Shown: positions 1 through 13,700 of the stretch, one piece after another
Numbering within the stretch: position 1 is the first letter of the stretch
Layout of the letters: every line of letters starts with the position of its first letter
Assembly (NCBI RefSeq): GCF_027942865.1
Contig: NC_134526.1
Span: 20,069,784 to 20,133,783, forward strand
Source of the DNA: Odontesthes bonariensis
Lineage: Eukaryota; Chordata; Actinopteri; Atheriniformes; Atherinopsidae
DNA length: 64,000 nucleotides
Reading direction: 5' to 3'
Notes under the pieces: generated by a model
Told to the model about the DNA's origin: nothing
Database searches by the model: none
What the model saw: the letters and a program-made list of their open reading frames with translations, nothing else
Made by a program: the position numbers and the translations under genes

Positions 1-3000
1 GTCTCTGTGGTATATGGCTTTGATGAGACGCTTGAGCTGCCGTACTGCACGGCCATGGACCATCAGAACAAAGGCCACTCTGACAGGGTTTTCCACCTTG
101 GACAGACTTAGGTCCAGTTCAGTAGCAGCCTGAACCGGCTGGGATACACCTGGTCCAAGAGGACAGAGATATAAACGACTGATTTAACAGTGTCTGGGGA
201 AATGAGAAAACGAAAACACGTCTTTAGCGTGAATAACCAAACATCTTAGCATTTTTAGAGCATTCTCACCTAGCTGGGGGCAGAACTGAGGGAGGGCAGC
301 GGGCATGAGCTGGCCGGCCTGATGCTGGCACACGATGTTGGCGATCTCCTGCCTGCACTGCTGTGACATGGCGCGGTGGAGAGCAGACAGCGCGTCCTTG
401 CCTGTGATGTCACATTTGGGCAAAAAGTCGTTGTTAAGGGCTTGGTGTGCGCCGTCCACACTGCCTGGCTCCCCCGGTAAGGCAGCAGCTGGTAGTTTAG
501 CCACTCCTTCCACACCACCGCGGTTCTCGCTGAAGTTGCGGCTGCTGGACAGATCGTGAGCGACTACGCCATCTAATCCAGCCGCCGTCAGCCCCTGCTC
601 CTGGAGAGCCTTCTGCTTGATGTTGGGCTTTGCTGCTCGGCGGCTGTTCCCCTTCCTCTGTATGCTGGCTGCTGTGCCCCCCGTCCTCTCGAACCTGGCA
701 CTCCATTTGCCCCTGCTCCTCCCAGATATAGAATTCGGTTTCTCCCAAAGTGCGCCGTCTCTCTTTGGGTCCTGGCTGTTGTGGTCGGGCAGCTTAGACC
801 GTCTGGTTTTTCTCTGAAGAGAGCAGAGAAAGAGACGACACACATTTCAAATCTAGATCTATCGTCGGTAATTGCGTGAGAACATCTTGGCCAAACATTA
901 CTGAGAGGAGGAGTTGAATCATAATTCAAAAATGACATCAGATAAACAAAGCAGAAAGAGCCCCAGAGGGAAGGATGTGTTTCCTTGCAGTTTTCATTTC
1001 TCTCATCTGGGTTATTTTTAGCATTTAGCATATTTTTAGGGTCATCTGCTCGGCTGGATAGTCACACATGTTCAAAGACAATCCGGTGATTCAGCGCGCA
1101 GACCTCAACAAACCTCAGTCTGCCGTCTCTGGCAAAAAAAACTGCAGATAAAACACGCACACGTGTAAAAGTGGGACAGATGTTTAAAAACCCTTAATGC
1201 AGACCTTAAGATGTGCGTATCATTTCTGCACTGCAGTGGGAAAATAATCTCACAGTTACTCAGTGATAGCTGAAACTTTTCATTCTTAATTACTCAACAA
1301 AAAAATGAATCCCTGCAAAGTGGACAAGTGTGAAGGATAAATATGATTAATTCAGACATAAATTACTTCTGACAGGTACCACCTTGCTTTTCTTTATCAT
1401 CGTTAAGTGATATAACACTCAACATCACACTATATCATCTTAACTTTGTGTTTTGAGTGGAAGGATAGGACAGCTGCATTTTAAAACTAACCACGAGACG
1501 TCACAGACTCTCTAAAACTTAAGGACATTGTCTTCTTCAATCACAAGACTTTAAACCCATTAACCTGAATATTGTGCAGTCCAGGCTCATTTCCCCCAGG
1601 GCTGTGTGAGACTTGGCCTCAAAGCAGAGCTATGAGGAGAATCAGTCACACCAGAGCACAAAATCACACTTCCACCATCAAAAGACCGGCTTAAAAAAAA
1701 AAACTAAGAAATGCATATTTTTAAAAAAAAAACTTAATTCAAGACACTTTTAAACCTTCTTGCCAGATAGCATCACAGCGCTGGCACACTAGATTACCAG
1801 ATGGCACTAAAAGGAAAATATACACATCAAGAAGAGGGAGGGCGAACAGTGAGTGGGCTGAGAGATCTGAGCCTCTTTACAGCAATGTGGCAGAATGTGG
1901 GCCTACTCGCTTCACACCGCTGGCATGTCGACAGCCCCGAGATGGGTGGGAATGCAAGAAGAACCGGGGCTGTGCAGTGAGAACAGGAGCCAGATGATCC
2001 GCTGCCAACCAACACAGCAGAGTCAGAGCCACTGATGGTATCTGTACAGTAAGAGGCACTGTGGAGCTGCTACATTTCTTTGCTGCAAACCCCAGTCTAC
2101 ATGCACAGAAGTAAGAAGTTGCCTTCTGCGGAGGAAGCCCAGTTTCTCTGGCCCTGTACGCACCAAGTTGGGCATTGTCATGCACAAGAAAAGCAGTTTT
2201 GTACACCGACAATGAACTTTTTAAGAAACCACCCTCTGGGGTTAAGACTGATTGTGTGTTCAGATTCTGCGTGGATGGGAAAAACAGAGTTTTTGGCTTG
2301 TGACATCAGACTGGGCGTCACTACCCCTTTGGTCCAACATCAGAATGTGCACCAAATTCCCCTCCGTTGACATGGCAACGGGGGACGCCTGCAAGATAAT
2401 GCCAGCGCTGACCTCGTTAACTATGAGGAGATCAAGTTGCAAACTGAGCTTTTTAGCGAGAGAAGGTAGATCACATATTACAGCAAACACCTCTGAATTA
2501 TGATTAAAAGTGGTCTGGACAACAATAAAGCAATTATTATTAGCACATGCTCCCTGTGTATGTGCAGTTAGCTGTCACCGTGGAGCTTGCTTTACATGTC
2601 TTTTAACCCCATTCATGCACAGCAAAGACTGCATCACAAATTTTACTTTTTCCACGTGTGTGTAAATGGCTTTTCAGTTTTGAAATTATGTCTTATAACT
2701 CATTTTATGAGATTCTAAACAACTTTTGTTGGAAACAAAGACTTTGTCGATACTACAAAGGAGGAGCATCAACTAACAGGACAACCGTTTGCTGAGGATC
2801 ATTTTAATTCAGTGCCAATTCTAATTTTGGTCTTCAGTGGCAGTTTCTATTTTGAGAAATGTTTATCTTAAGATAAGGTTTTGTTTTGTTTTACATTTTC
2901 AAACAGTAGTGCCACATTATCGGTCAGTTATGACTGCAAACTGTATAAAAAACACAAGTTCTTGTACATAAGCCGAGCAAAGCTGCAGTGGTCAATATTT

Positions 3001-5225
3001 CAATTTTCCTTTTTGCGGCTTTTAATTAAGACCATGTCAAAAACGAACCGATTCAAAGACAAGCTCTTTACTGTCCAATTCAAAGTCAAGTGAAATCACA
3101 TCAGCCTCCCCATCTGCTGATGTGCGACTCAGCAGCAAGCACTCAGCTCTGCAGGAGGCGAGTAAGCACGACAGACTCATCTTCTTCTGTTCTCGCAAGA
3201 TTACCATCACTTTTTCCACACAAGGGGCTTAAAATATAATGCCCGTGATGGCACTCGCACATGCAAAGCAGCCCGCTGATTAGAGCAGATGCAAGATAAC
3301 ACAGAGACTGCTGAGCACGAAGGAAGTGTTTGGTTGCAGCGATGATTAATATCCATTCTCAAGACTGAAATTTGATTCTGCGCCTCTGAGTCCGCAAACA
3401 TCCAATGACCTCGTGCTGACATTTGCATAGATGTCTGCCAACACAGGTGAATAAAAGGCTGACATGTGCAATGAGGAGTGGTGACACATGTCTGAAGCCA
3501 TGATTCACAGGAAATCATGGGAATCATGGAAAATCTGATTATTGGTATTCAAATAATCTGTCTGCCCCCCTCTCCAGTCCTAATTATTCCAACCAGTACT
3601 CCTTTGTCCAAACTACCAGCCAGCAAGACTTTTATGCAGTTAAGACTTGAACGCTTTGCCTTTCACCTGTTTTTTCTACATTCTACATGGGCTACAATCA
3701 ACCACCGAGCCTAAAAGACATTTCTGTGCATCTTTGCTGAGGCATGTTCAAGCTTGAATACATCTGATAAGGGAGCAGAAAGCCCGAGGTGCAAACAGGT
3801 GACAAAAGTCAAAACGACTCTCAGCAATATGATGAATCACAAGTCATGTTTCTTCAGTGGCACATTTAAAGGAAATGGATTGCTTCATCCATGCTGGCAT
3901 CATTTTTTATTAGCCGAACAGAGACAGGCGAAGCACCCGAGAATGAAGCTGTGGGTTCACTGATTAGCTCATGGTTTAAACTGAAGTGATCCACAACTAA
4001 TAATCCCTTTTAATGAACATGGGGAGGCAGCTGTCTACCATGTACTGATCCTTATTTTCCCTACTCTGTGGCAAAGCTCGCACATTTCTTCCCTGGTAAA
4101 AACCGCTGTAACATTTGCTGCCTGTCACAAACCCAGTGTCGGTGTGGGGAAGAATATCATGCATACATACATACATAGAGAGACAGCAGGGTTCCAGCTT
4201 CAGGCTTCAGCTTGCATTCCTGAACTCTCACAGCCCTCCACAGGTGACATCTGTTAACAGCTCACCTTACTCTTTATGCTGAGGGAGAAATGGAGCAGCC
4301 ACTGCCTCAAGGTAGTGCACTCCAGGTGTGTGTGGGAGACACAGGCATACAATTTCCACAGAAGACTTAGCTTATGTTGGATACATTTTATCAGTGGTAT
4401 GTGGTGGGGGCAACAAGCTGTTTCGCTTCAGTCTTTACCCTGTGATATTTTTAAGCTAAATAAAGGTCGCAGAGACTTAGCACCACATCGTTAAAGGCCA
4501 TTGGTGGATATAAATAAGAAGAATGCAAAAAAATACAACAGAGCAGGACCTGGATATTCGCGGACAGCGATGAGAGGCAGCTCATACTTGTTAACTGTTT
4601 TTCTATCAATACACCTTTAATCACTATTTTAAGCTGCCCAGTCAGTTATATTACTTCACAACTTCCTCTTAGATGTGAAGTGCGTTCGTCTGTTTCCCCA
4701 GTCTGAATTTCATTACGATTTCTCAGCAACAAAGAAATAACAACAGGACTACTGCCGCTTTTTAAAAAACAAAAACAAAAACTTAACTGCCATTTAACTA
4801 TTTCAATGAGTAGCAGTAGGTTTACTGTTATGAACATGTAGCATATTGTACAATGTATTGAGTATTCGAGTATTGAGTCGTGGTTAGTGATGCACAAGCA
4901 GTAAGACGGACTGTCCGGTTGTACAAATATGTTTCGGAACGCCGCTCTTCTCCAACTGCTAACAGCTAGCATCAGCTAGCGTCACTGTATAATAACACAC
5001 AACGAGCTAAGCTAAGCGCTAACGGCTAGCTCTACAATTAAACTCAACGGAACCACAGTCATGACAGAGATAACCAGCGGGGCTGTTTCTTACCTCTGCC
5101 TCGCCTTCCTCCAGACTTCTCAGACTCCATACCACAAGGCCCTGAATTAAGAGGATAGTCAATGCGGCGGCGATCGCTAATTTGTATCGCCGGAGCAGCT
5201 TTTGCACTCGCACGCTGGCCACCAT
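1..5225 (-). CDS. xylt2: Xylosyltransferase 2, 5' part (exons 1-3, runs off left edge)
   Basis: Xylosyltransferase 2 is a Golgi type II membrane enzyme. It moves xylose from UDP-xylose to serine on proteoglycan core proteins, the first step of heparan and chondroitin sulfate linkage synthesis. Coding exons are 5225-5094, 813-270 and 149-1; phases match (0, then 1) and all borders are GT/AG. The 275 residues seen begin [20 protein letters not shown], almost identical to vertebrate XYLT2 and different from XYLT1. A single membrane anchor spans about residues 16-34. A basic, low-complexity stem follows, then the conserved block from [14 protein letters not shown] to HQAGQLMP near the end of exon 2. 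Exon 3 gives [20 protein letters not shown], the start of the glycosyltransferase domain. The rest of the catalytic region lies outside the window. Intron 1 (814-5093) is 4.3 kb; I see only A-rich runs and no convincing nested gene there. The start ATG is fixed by homology. Confidence 0.95.
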
Positions 5226-5260
5226 TTTTCCGTTTCCAATTCAGGGAGCGCGTGCCGGGT
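4955..5260 (-). promoter_or_regulatory. xylt2 promoter / first-exon region with GCTAGC-type repeats
   Basis: The region around xylt2 exon 1 holds repeated GCTAAC, GCTAGC and GCTAAG hexamers (about 4965-5033, inside the start of intron 1). GC-rich sequence lies just upstream of the ATG (5226-5300). No TATA box is visible at a sensible distance. The transcription start cannot be placed from sequence alone; it probably lies within about 100 bases upstream of 5225. Confidence 0.35.
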
Positions 5261-5300
5261 GCATTCTGAACCGCGCGCCCACGCGGGGTCGCTCAGTAGC

Positions 5301-7766
5301 TCACCGTTGCTGGAAGAAAAACAAACTAAAGACGACAAAGAAGCAAAAGACTAAACAAAGTATGTCATTATAGGTTTTTATTGCCAGGGATAAGTCGATT
5401 AGATACCATTTTGTTAGCACTATTTAATTAAAATATTCCCAACTAGGACAGAAGTCAAGTGACTTTTATTACAAGCATATGAATTGATAAATAAACTGAT
5501 TTAAAAATATTGAAATAAAACATCGAGTGAAGAAATACAGAGTGTTCAGACACCCTTTTTCAGGTTTGTGGGTAAATCTTCCAAAATTATGCTCAATAAC
5601 GAGCAGTCCACTTTTGTCTTTATGTTATTCATTTTAATTTAATAAATCTTCATTAATCTCCCAGGGGAAATTGTTTTGGGGCACTATTCATTTTTATTAA
5701 ATATGTGCCATAGTTATAGATAGATAACAAAATAATATAGAAATCAACTGACAAGCATGTAATAAGTGAAAGTGTAGCAGAAAGGAAAGTGTGGTAGAAT
5801 TCTTAAGAGGTTGCCATCAGTGGGCTGGGGTGTTGTTTTTCTGTAGCCTGGCAACAACTTAGCTGATGAGTGCACTTGCAACATTGGCAGGTAACACAGG
5901 TGAACTCTCATTAGACAGACACACACGGCCAACAGTTCCCCATCTGAGGTGCAGAGACCCCACTTTCTCAGTGACGTGTCCAGGCTCGCACCATCTGTTG
6001 TTAGCAAGCACTGTAAACCTTCTCATTCAGTTACCTCTCTGTCTGAGTCGAAAGGTGTTAGAGCTGCTCCTGCAGCCATGTTAAAAAAAATCTTACACTT
6101 CCCATGATGATCAAACGGAAGAAATGGTTTAACCCTCTTTCATCTTTTTTCTCCATTTTGTGCTTGCTATACATCCCACATGTCTCCTCTTTAACTCACC
6201 TTCCTTTGGCGGTCCAGTCATTGCTTGGGCTTTGCAAAGCTCACTTTCCTGTCGCCATGGTTACACATCATAACAGATGTGAAAATTGACACTTACCCGT
6301 CGTTACAGCAACACATATTTAAAAAAAAAATAGTTTTTCACAGAAAAAAAAACTTGTGTTGTTACAGGATTTAGCAGACATGTTGAAAACCTTTGGTCTA
6401 GTCTTGCTCTTTTTGCTGCAATTCTAGTCTTTTCTGCAGAGCTAACCGTATCTCCTCCTCCACAAAGACAAAGATCCCATAGACTTACAAAATGGCCTCT
6501 GCACTGTTAAATTAACTCTTTCTTTAACTTACTGATCAACATATATTCTGTGCATTATGTACTCAACATTAAATAGATAGCAGAACAAACTGTCATTAGA
6601 TTATTATATTCTTATAAACTCGTTTTCAGAATCCCATCTCCTCTGAATTCAACATGTTTCAGGCTTGAGCACAAAAAAGAAAAACACAGATAGGTCAAGG
6701 CAGGTCATAATAGTGGTGACCACTTCCTTCTTTAAAAATGCAACAAAAACAACAAAAAAAGAGCCCAATGAAGCTGATTCCATAGCACCAATCATTATAC
6801 ATTTATTAAAAAAGAATGACAAGACCCCATATCATTAACACCCATGAACCTAGTTGTGTTGGAGCTTAGCATCTCATCTGACCAGTCAACAGCTACTTTC
6901 TTCACCCCTGAAGATGCACAATACACAGAATGCATAACCAATCTCTCTTTGCTGTCTGTGGTCTATTGTATACAAATGAAATTGAGGGAGTCTGGGTCAA
7001 AGCCCATTACATAGAATCCATACAAAAGAGATCTAGTTAGGACAGGGGATATCAATGTCTCTACATGAATTTGACAGAATTTATGATCCCCCCCTCTATA
7101 TTCTGAATTGGCCTGTCTTACAATTAACCAAATGATGTGGAAGCCTTCAATAGTTTATTGGGTGTTATCTGGCAGTTGAGGTAGGAACAAATAATGTTTT
7201 CCATCGTTTCAATCCATGAATACTAATGCTACATTTAGGCTCTTTGTCTGCAAACAAATCCTCTCAGGATGGGACCCCACTGTCTCCAGGGTAACGGGAC
7301 CCCGGCTTAGGCATCTGTGTTAACCTACAACTCTGGATACAATCAATTAAACAGCAGAGGAAGCAGTTATGTGCTTTGCATATAAGCCCAGATAACGCAT
7401 CAAGACAGACATAGCCGTTTTATGAGCCATGTCAGTGATTTCCTCTGCACACAAAGAGAACCAGCAGAAAAATCTATGTCAATTAGCTTGGGTAATAAGT
7501 CCGCTGGCCCGTGCGGATGCTGCTGCCTGCCAGCGTTCAGTCCATAAAGCAAAACCTCCTGCCGTCCAGAGCAGAGCCGGAGCGACGTCACGCGGTTTGG
7601 AGAGGACGTCGGTGCGCCTTTACGCGCTCTTATACGCTGTTGGCACGTTTACCCAGCGAGGAGAGTTTGAGACCCTACTTCTAGAGCTCAAGTGGACTGT
7701 CATCATGTCCCAGACCGAACGGGCGATTAAGCGGAGCTACAGAGCCAGTGTGCGCCTCTTTTTCTG
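5301..7766. other. Intergenic region between divergent genes
   Basis: This stretch separates minus-strand xylt2 from the next plus-strand gene. It is AT-rich with short A runs (for example near 6330). Its last 250 bases (about 7495-7680) become GC-rich with several GACGTCA/GACGTC-like cAMP-response-type sites, as expected of the next gene's promoter. The ORFs here are short and show no recognisable protein. Confidence 0.5.
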
Positions 7767-10700
7767 ATGCGTAAGATGAGAGTCTTTGTGATGGGGCTTA
7801 TGAGTACAGGAGGCTTTCTGAAGAGAACTTTAACGGTTTACACAGAGGAGATGTCCACAACTGCCAGTCCAACCACTCTTCCCTCACAGCTGACATCGGA
7901 ACAAGTCGTAGTGGTGGCTGCGTCCTGTAAGTAAACCATTAAACCTGCCGCAATTTGTCCAGTTGAATGTTTATCCGGAACTATTTCTTTCAACAGATCA
8001 GAATGCGAATCTGGGTACTGTGAAACAATGTTATTAACAATTTTGTAGCACTGTGATAAGGGATGCACAGTCATACACGAATGTTTTTCATGTTTTGAGA
8101 TTTGGTGTTGGATCATCCAATGTGATTGCCACAGCACTCAAAACATTTACTGTTATTCACAAAATGACACAACCAAGTCTGTTACTTTTAAGCTTTTGTT
8201 CTTGACATAGTTACAGTTTGTTCCATGGGAAGGAACTGACTGCTAGAAGTGTTGAAATTCCCAGAATGAGCTTATAATTATATATTAAATTCAACTCAAG
8301 TCAAAGAAGTTTCTCTATATAAATTACCTTTGTAAAGATGCAATGCCTGATTAACTGTGACTCTCCTCTCCTTCTTTCAAACAGTTTCTTCTCTGGTGTT
8401 CTTTGTGGCTATTGTGGTGCTGCTGTCCATTATTTACCGCAAGGATCCACAGTGCTTCAAACACCGCTCCTATCAGGAGCCACACGCAGATATGGTGAGA
8501 TGTTAGCAAAAACAACAGCAACGACAGGGTGAACGCAGCTTTTGTGCTGAGTTTTCTTTTGAATGTGATCTGTACGTTCAGTTCTGCGGCGCAGCACTTG
8601 AGACCACACCAAGAGAGGTTCATGTGCAGCACCACTGTGAAGTGTCAGACTGAATTTGCTTGGCTGTTGCAAAAGAAGTTGAATAAACTTGATATGATCA
8701 TTGCGAGGCAATGGATTTGCCTCAGTTTGAATTAGCTGCCCTCCAGAAACTCTAATGGAATTGGACAGGATTAGCACTTACCACGCATATTGATGCAAGT
8801 TCAGCACCGCTGTAATTAAATCAGTACAAACGTTGGCTCTGTGTGCGAAACAACATAGATTAATCTTTTAGATCTTTGCAGTCTCTGTGTGTGTGTGTGT
8901 GTGTGACATTATTAATCAAATCTTTTTAGATTTCACACCTCCAACATCTTATCTTTTTCTATCCACTAGAGATAATACTTGAATATCTGTGAAGCTGTAG
9001 GAGGTGCAGGATGAATTGAAAGAGGAAATGCAAATGGTTCAAAGACGTTAACTGCTCAGTGGTTGTCCATTCTCTTAACTTCCCTTTCCTGACTTTTCCT
9101 TCTCACCTCCTTTAGTCCCAGGGGTGTAGTATGAGTTTTATCTCTGGACTGCAGAGACACAACTCCTCCACAGAAACTCCCTCATTTAACAGACAGGAAG
9201 CTCGGCTCAGCTGTGGTTTTGATAGAAAAGTTCTGTTGTCTTATTTAAGGAGCAAGCAGACCATTTTCACCCTTAAATTGATTCCCGCCGTTTACTTACA
9301 TTTGAGTAAGTACAAGAGAGGGAGAGTTCTGTCTGAGTGGCAAACACACAAAAAGCCTCTTTTATTGTGTTTCAGTGAGACATTTCACATCTTCAACTTC
9401 ATAGTCACATACCTTTCCCTGCCTCAGTTTGCTGAGTGAATAGAGTGCAGACCCCGCTGTGGGTGTTGGGGACGGGGACAATGGATCTCCTTTAGGTTGC
9501 GGCGATGGAAAAAAAAAAAAGCGCGGCGCTGCAAGGATCCTCCCCCGACTTCAACACTGATTTTACACGGTTGTGCTTTTTCACACTGGCTGAATCAATG
9601 GCAGGCGACAAAAGGACAACCCCTCTTTTCTTTTTCTCTTTCCTGAGGACGTTCTTTTGCTTCTTTAAAGTACAAACCAGGAGGGAAACCTGACCTTTGC
9701 CATCACCTTTTTGGTGTCTTCTATCACTTAGTTAAAAGTTGTGAGGGTTATGGCAAAGGTCATCGCTGTACGTCATACTCAGTGTGAGTGATGTCATTGT
9801 TTAATCTGGCTTGGGAAAACTGAAAACTGAAGTATTCTTTAGATTCTTTAGTATTAGCTGCAACTGCTCATAATATCTCTTGTCCACCTCATGATGGATT
9901 TAATTTCAGTCGAGCAACAAACTGACTTTGTTATAATGCCCTCCCAAATGACATACAAGGCTATAATGTGTACCGAAGTGTGATCGTTAACAGCTACCTG
10001 CTGTAGTTACAAGGGGAACAGAAAGCCTCTGAAAAGACCTCTCTGTGTGGTTTGTTGCCTGGGGACCAAGATGACACAGTTGGACATCACATTGTTCTCC
10101 TCACAAAGGAGACTTATTTAGACCCAAGGCAATTAACTGTTTTTTTCCTGGCAGCCTTTTATCAGGATCTCTGCACCTCATACAGTGAGACACTGTCAGC
10201 TCTTGTTTTTAAAGGGGGTGGCAAGGGGAGGCGGCACGGAAATCAGAGGGTGGTAGTCTTATTGATCGGATAATTTATGGTACTGCTAAACAAACCAGTG
10301 TCAACAGGGATTAAACAAGGCATGCAAATTGGTCAATTGAGCTGAAATTAGTGAATCTCTGAGTAATTGCAGATGGAGAAAGGAGAACCCGTAGTGTTTA
10401 GCACTTTGTTAAAATACAAACTGACAAACTCTTGTATAACAGCTAAATCAATAACTACGATTCGCCTGTGCTTCACCTTCTGAACTCAGACCTGTTTGTC
10501 TTCCAGGACGCTCCTCCTCAGTACTACAGCAGCAGGCAGACCCTGGTGGGATCCCCTTGTTCAGAGCAGACTCACATCATTGATGACAGCAACACTCAGG
10601 TGAGAATACCCGGGAGTGTGTTGGGAGGATCAGCTTTAAACCAGGCAAGGCATCAGTGTTCTCCTTTGCCTACGCCTGCTGTACAACTCACACACCATTG

Positions 10701-13700
10701 GGTAAACGGAATAATCTTCACCACAAAGTTCAAATGTGTTTCTGTTCAATGTGGCTATCACTGATGGGGCTTGTTTGGACCAATATCCATCTTCAGTAGA
10801 TGAAAGCTTCTGTTTCCTGTCCCTCTGTGTTTTGTGGCCTTTGTGCGTCTTACCAGGCAGCTGATCTGTTCTACGTTGGCCTGCCCTCAAGCTACAGCCT
10901 GCCCACACTGGAGGCGCCCCTGCCGAGGCTCCCCTCCTATGAGAGTGTCCGAAAGAAGGACCGCCAGAGGCAGATCCACATGATGATTGCAGACCGCTTT
11001 GGCCTCAATGGACCCATTGTGACAGAGGTAGGGTAAATTAGGATTTAAGACCTTGTCACAGCAATTGATACAGTCAAAAACTCTTTAACAATGCTGCTCT
11101 TCATGGGCTGTTATTACACTTCTAAGGGTGGGGTTTGGGGATTATATTTTGCTTCTATTATATTATTTTAATGAATGCCTGGTTATCATCTGTACGCTTT
11201 AACAATGAATACAGAGTATAATAAGTAGGCTCTGTCGAGTATTAATTTCTGCCACACAATATTGTAACTGGACCTTGTTCAAAGACGAGGCAGCGTTTAG
11301 AGAGCTCCAAACAAGATGCACTATCAGCTCATCTCATGCTTGCTGCCGCTTTGTGCTGGCGGCCGCGTTTCGAGGTTTTACCGTGTTGATCTTTCGCTGA
11401 GCTTTTGGTTCACACAACGCTTGAGCAAACATGGTAATGAGAAAAAGGCACATCAAACATAATTAAAGCCTGCATCCACGAGTGCAAACAGTGCCCAAGA
11501 ATGCAGCTTTGTGCTCCTGTCTTCTCCTGCTTTTTCTTCTTTGACCTTCCCTCGTTTTTCTTGGCCAAACACATGACACACATACATGGACATACACATC
11601 AAAAACACATTAACAGACGGAGAGCTCTCTCCAGCCGTCACATTACTAGTCAATGAATAGCATCCCTCCTCCCCTTTTGGACTATTAGGGGAGCTCAGAA
11701 GATGGTCACTTAATTTCCCTGTCTGTCCAGCAGCCTGAGGCAGGATAGTGGTAAAACACTTCTGCCTGTTACGCGTGGTTTGGGTGTCAGACAGAGGGCA
11801 GGGTTGTAGGCTTGTTCTTGTCGCCTGAGGGTCCCCAAGCAATTAAAAGATAAGAGGACTCAGTCAGGGAGTCTGAATCTGCTCGATTTGATCAGGAAGA
11901 TAATGAAGAAAAAAATGTTCCAGCCAGCTGAATTGGGAACAGATTAATTGGTAATGTAAATACAAACATGTTCCAGTCATTCTAAGGAGTAGATTTCAAG
12001 CCTTCCAGGCATCAGGACGATTTCTGAAGTCCTTTTCAGACATGGAATATGTAATATTAATGGCTTTAATATTCTGTTAAAATTGCATTTGGTCATTCAG
12101 ACATTGGTCATTTTTGTGTTAAATATACCCACAAGAGTGAAAACAACAGCCATGGCGCACATGCCATATTCGTCATTTGCACGATATTTGACAGAACAAT
12201 GGGTATAACACCAAAGACCTTAGGCTGGTCTCGCATGTATTGGTTTCAGATGTCAACAGTCTCATGTCTCATTCCCTTTGCATTGGGTGATGTCTCGCAT
12301 TGTGAAATTGAATTCTGGGCCTGTTGCTTTGCTAGTGTAGCTTGTGGTGGACACTTGAGAGTAGTTTAATAGCAGTGGAGACGCCAGCCAATTAAATCGC
12401 CTGACTTAGCGTGTGTCTGATCTTGTGACTCAGTGTCACTACAGTTCCAAACATCAGGCCTGTCTATTGTTGAACATTAATGCATCACATCTGTGTGAAT
12501 CCTGCCGTACAAAGTTTCTCACAGTAAAATGCCGTACTAACAATGCATAATTGTCAGTCAGACAGTCTTGTGTTCTCTGTGTTCTGGGTTTCTTATTTAT
12601 TTTCTTGTGATTAAGGTCATTGCAGTGGTTTTAGTTGGTTTAAAATAAACATTTACGTTCAGACACCTGCGTTCCTCCTGTTAGTCCTGTGTTGGAATCA
12701 TCCTTCTCCTTGAGATATCATGGACTGTGACATAGGCTGGAGTGACCTGTACCAGACCTCACTGCAGTGAAGCTGTTGTGTCAGCTGTGTCGTTAGTATA
12801 ATGACTAGATGCAATGCAGTCCATTTTGTTAAGCAACTTGTTCGCCATTCTTTGCATAATCTCTTCCAGGGGCTCCAGGGGAGTCCCTTGCACAGAGCCA
12901 GCCTTCATTACCAGTTTGTACAGTTTCCAGTGTAGCAATGGCACGAGAAAAAAACCCTGATTGTTTTAATCTGATCAATAGCAGACTTTTAAAATGGATG
13001 CTTAACTTGACTTAAATAGGCCATTGACATATACTCTAAAGTTCCATACTTTTGCTTCTTTTTGTAAAAACAGGAAAGTTCAGGTGTATATTAACACAGC
13101 TGAATCCCTAATAAAGCTGTTCTCATTCCCAAATGATTTCTTCTGTCAGAAGACTAAATATGTCAGAATTTGGGATTAAAAGTCAGCCCCTTAAGGCTAC
13201 TTGTCAAATATCAGTCGTTTAAAGCATTTTCAGGCTGTCTCTTTGCTCTACTAAAATCCTGATTTTATAACCACAGCATCATCTGACAAAATCCCCATTC
13301 AAGTAATTCAAAAACATGTGTGCAGTGAATTCAGCCATACTTACGTGTGCAAATGTCTCCCACAGTGAAAGTAAGAATGTCTTATATATTTTGTGACATA
13401 GTCAAAAGACTTCAGTCAGTAACTTATTTCCTTTCCTGTGCATATAAACAGTTACAAGGACGATGGTCTAGTTAGTTGGCCAAAATGAGCTGAAACCGTA
13501 GCTCAAGTCAACTGTGCATGGCTACATGCACATGGATCTCTCCCTTATGCATTTCCAGGTAAACCCCGAGTTATCCGTAGTCCTTTACCGCCTCCTCTTT
13601 TCAACAGTTGAAGAGAGTGTTTGGCTTATTTCTGGTCGACCAAAAACCCGCGATCATCTTTTCTTACTCACATTCAGAATGAGGTGATTGTTCCCACACC

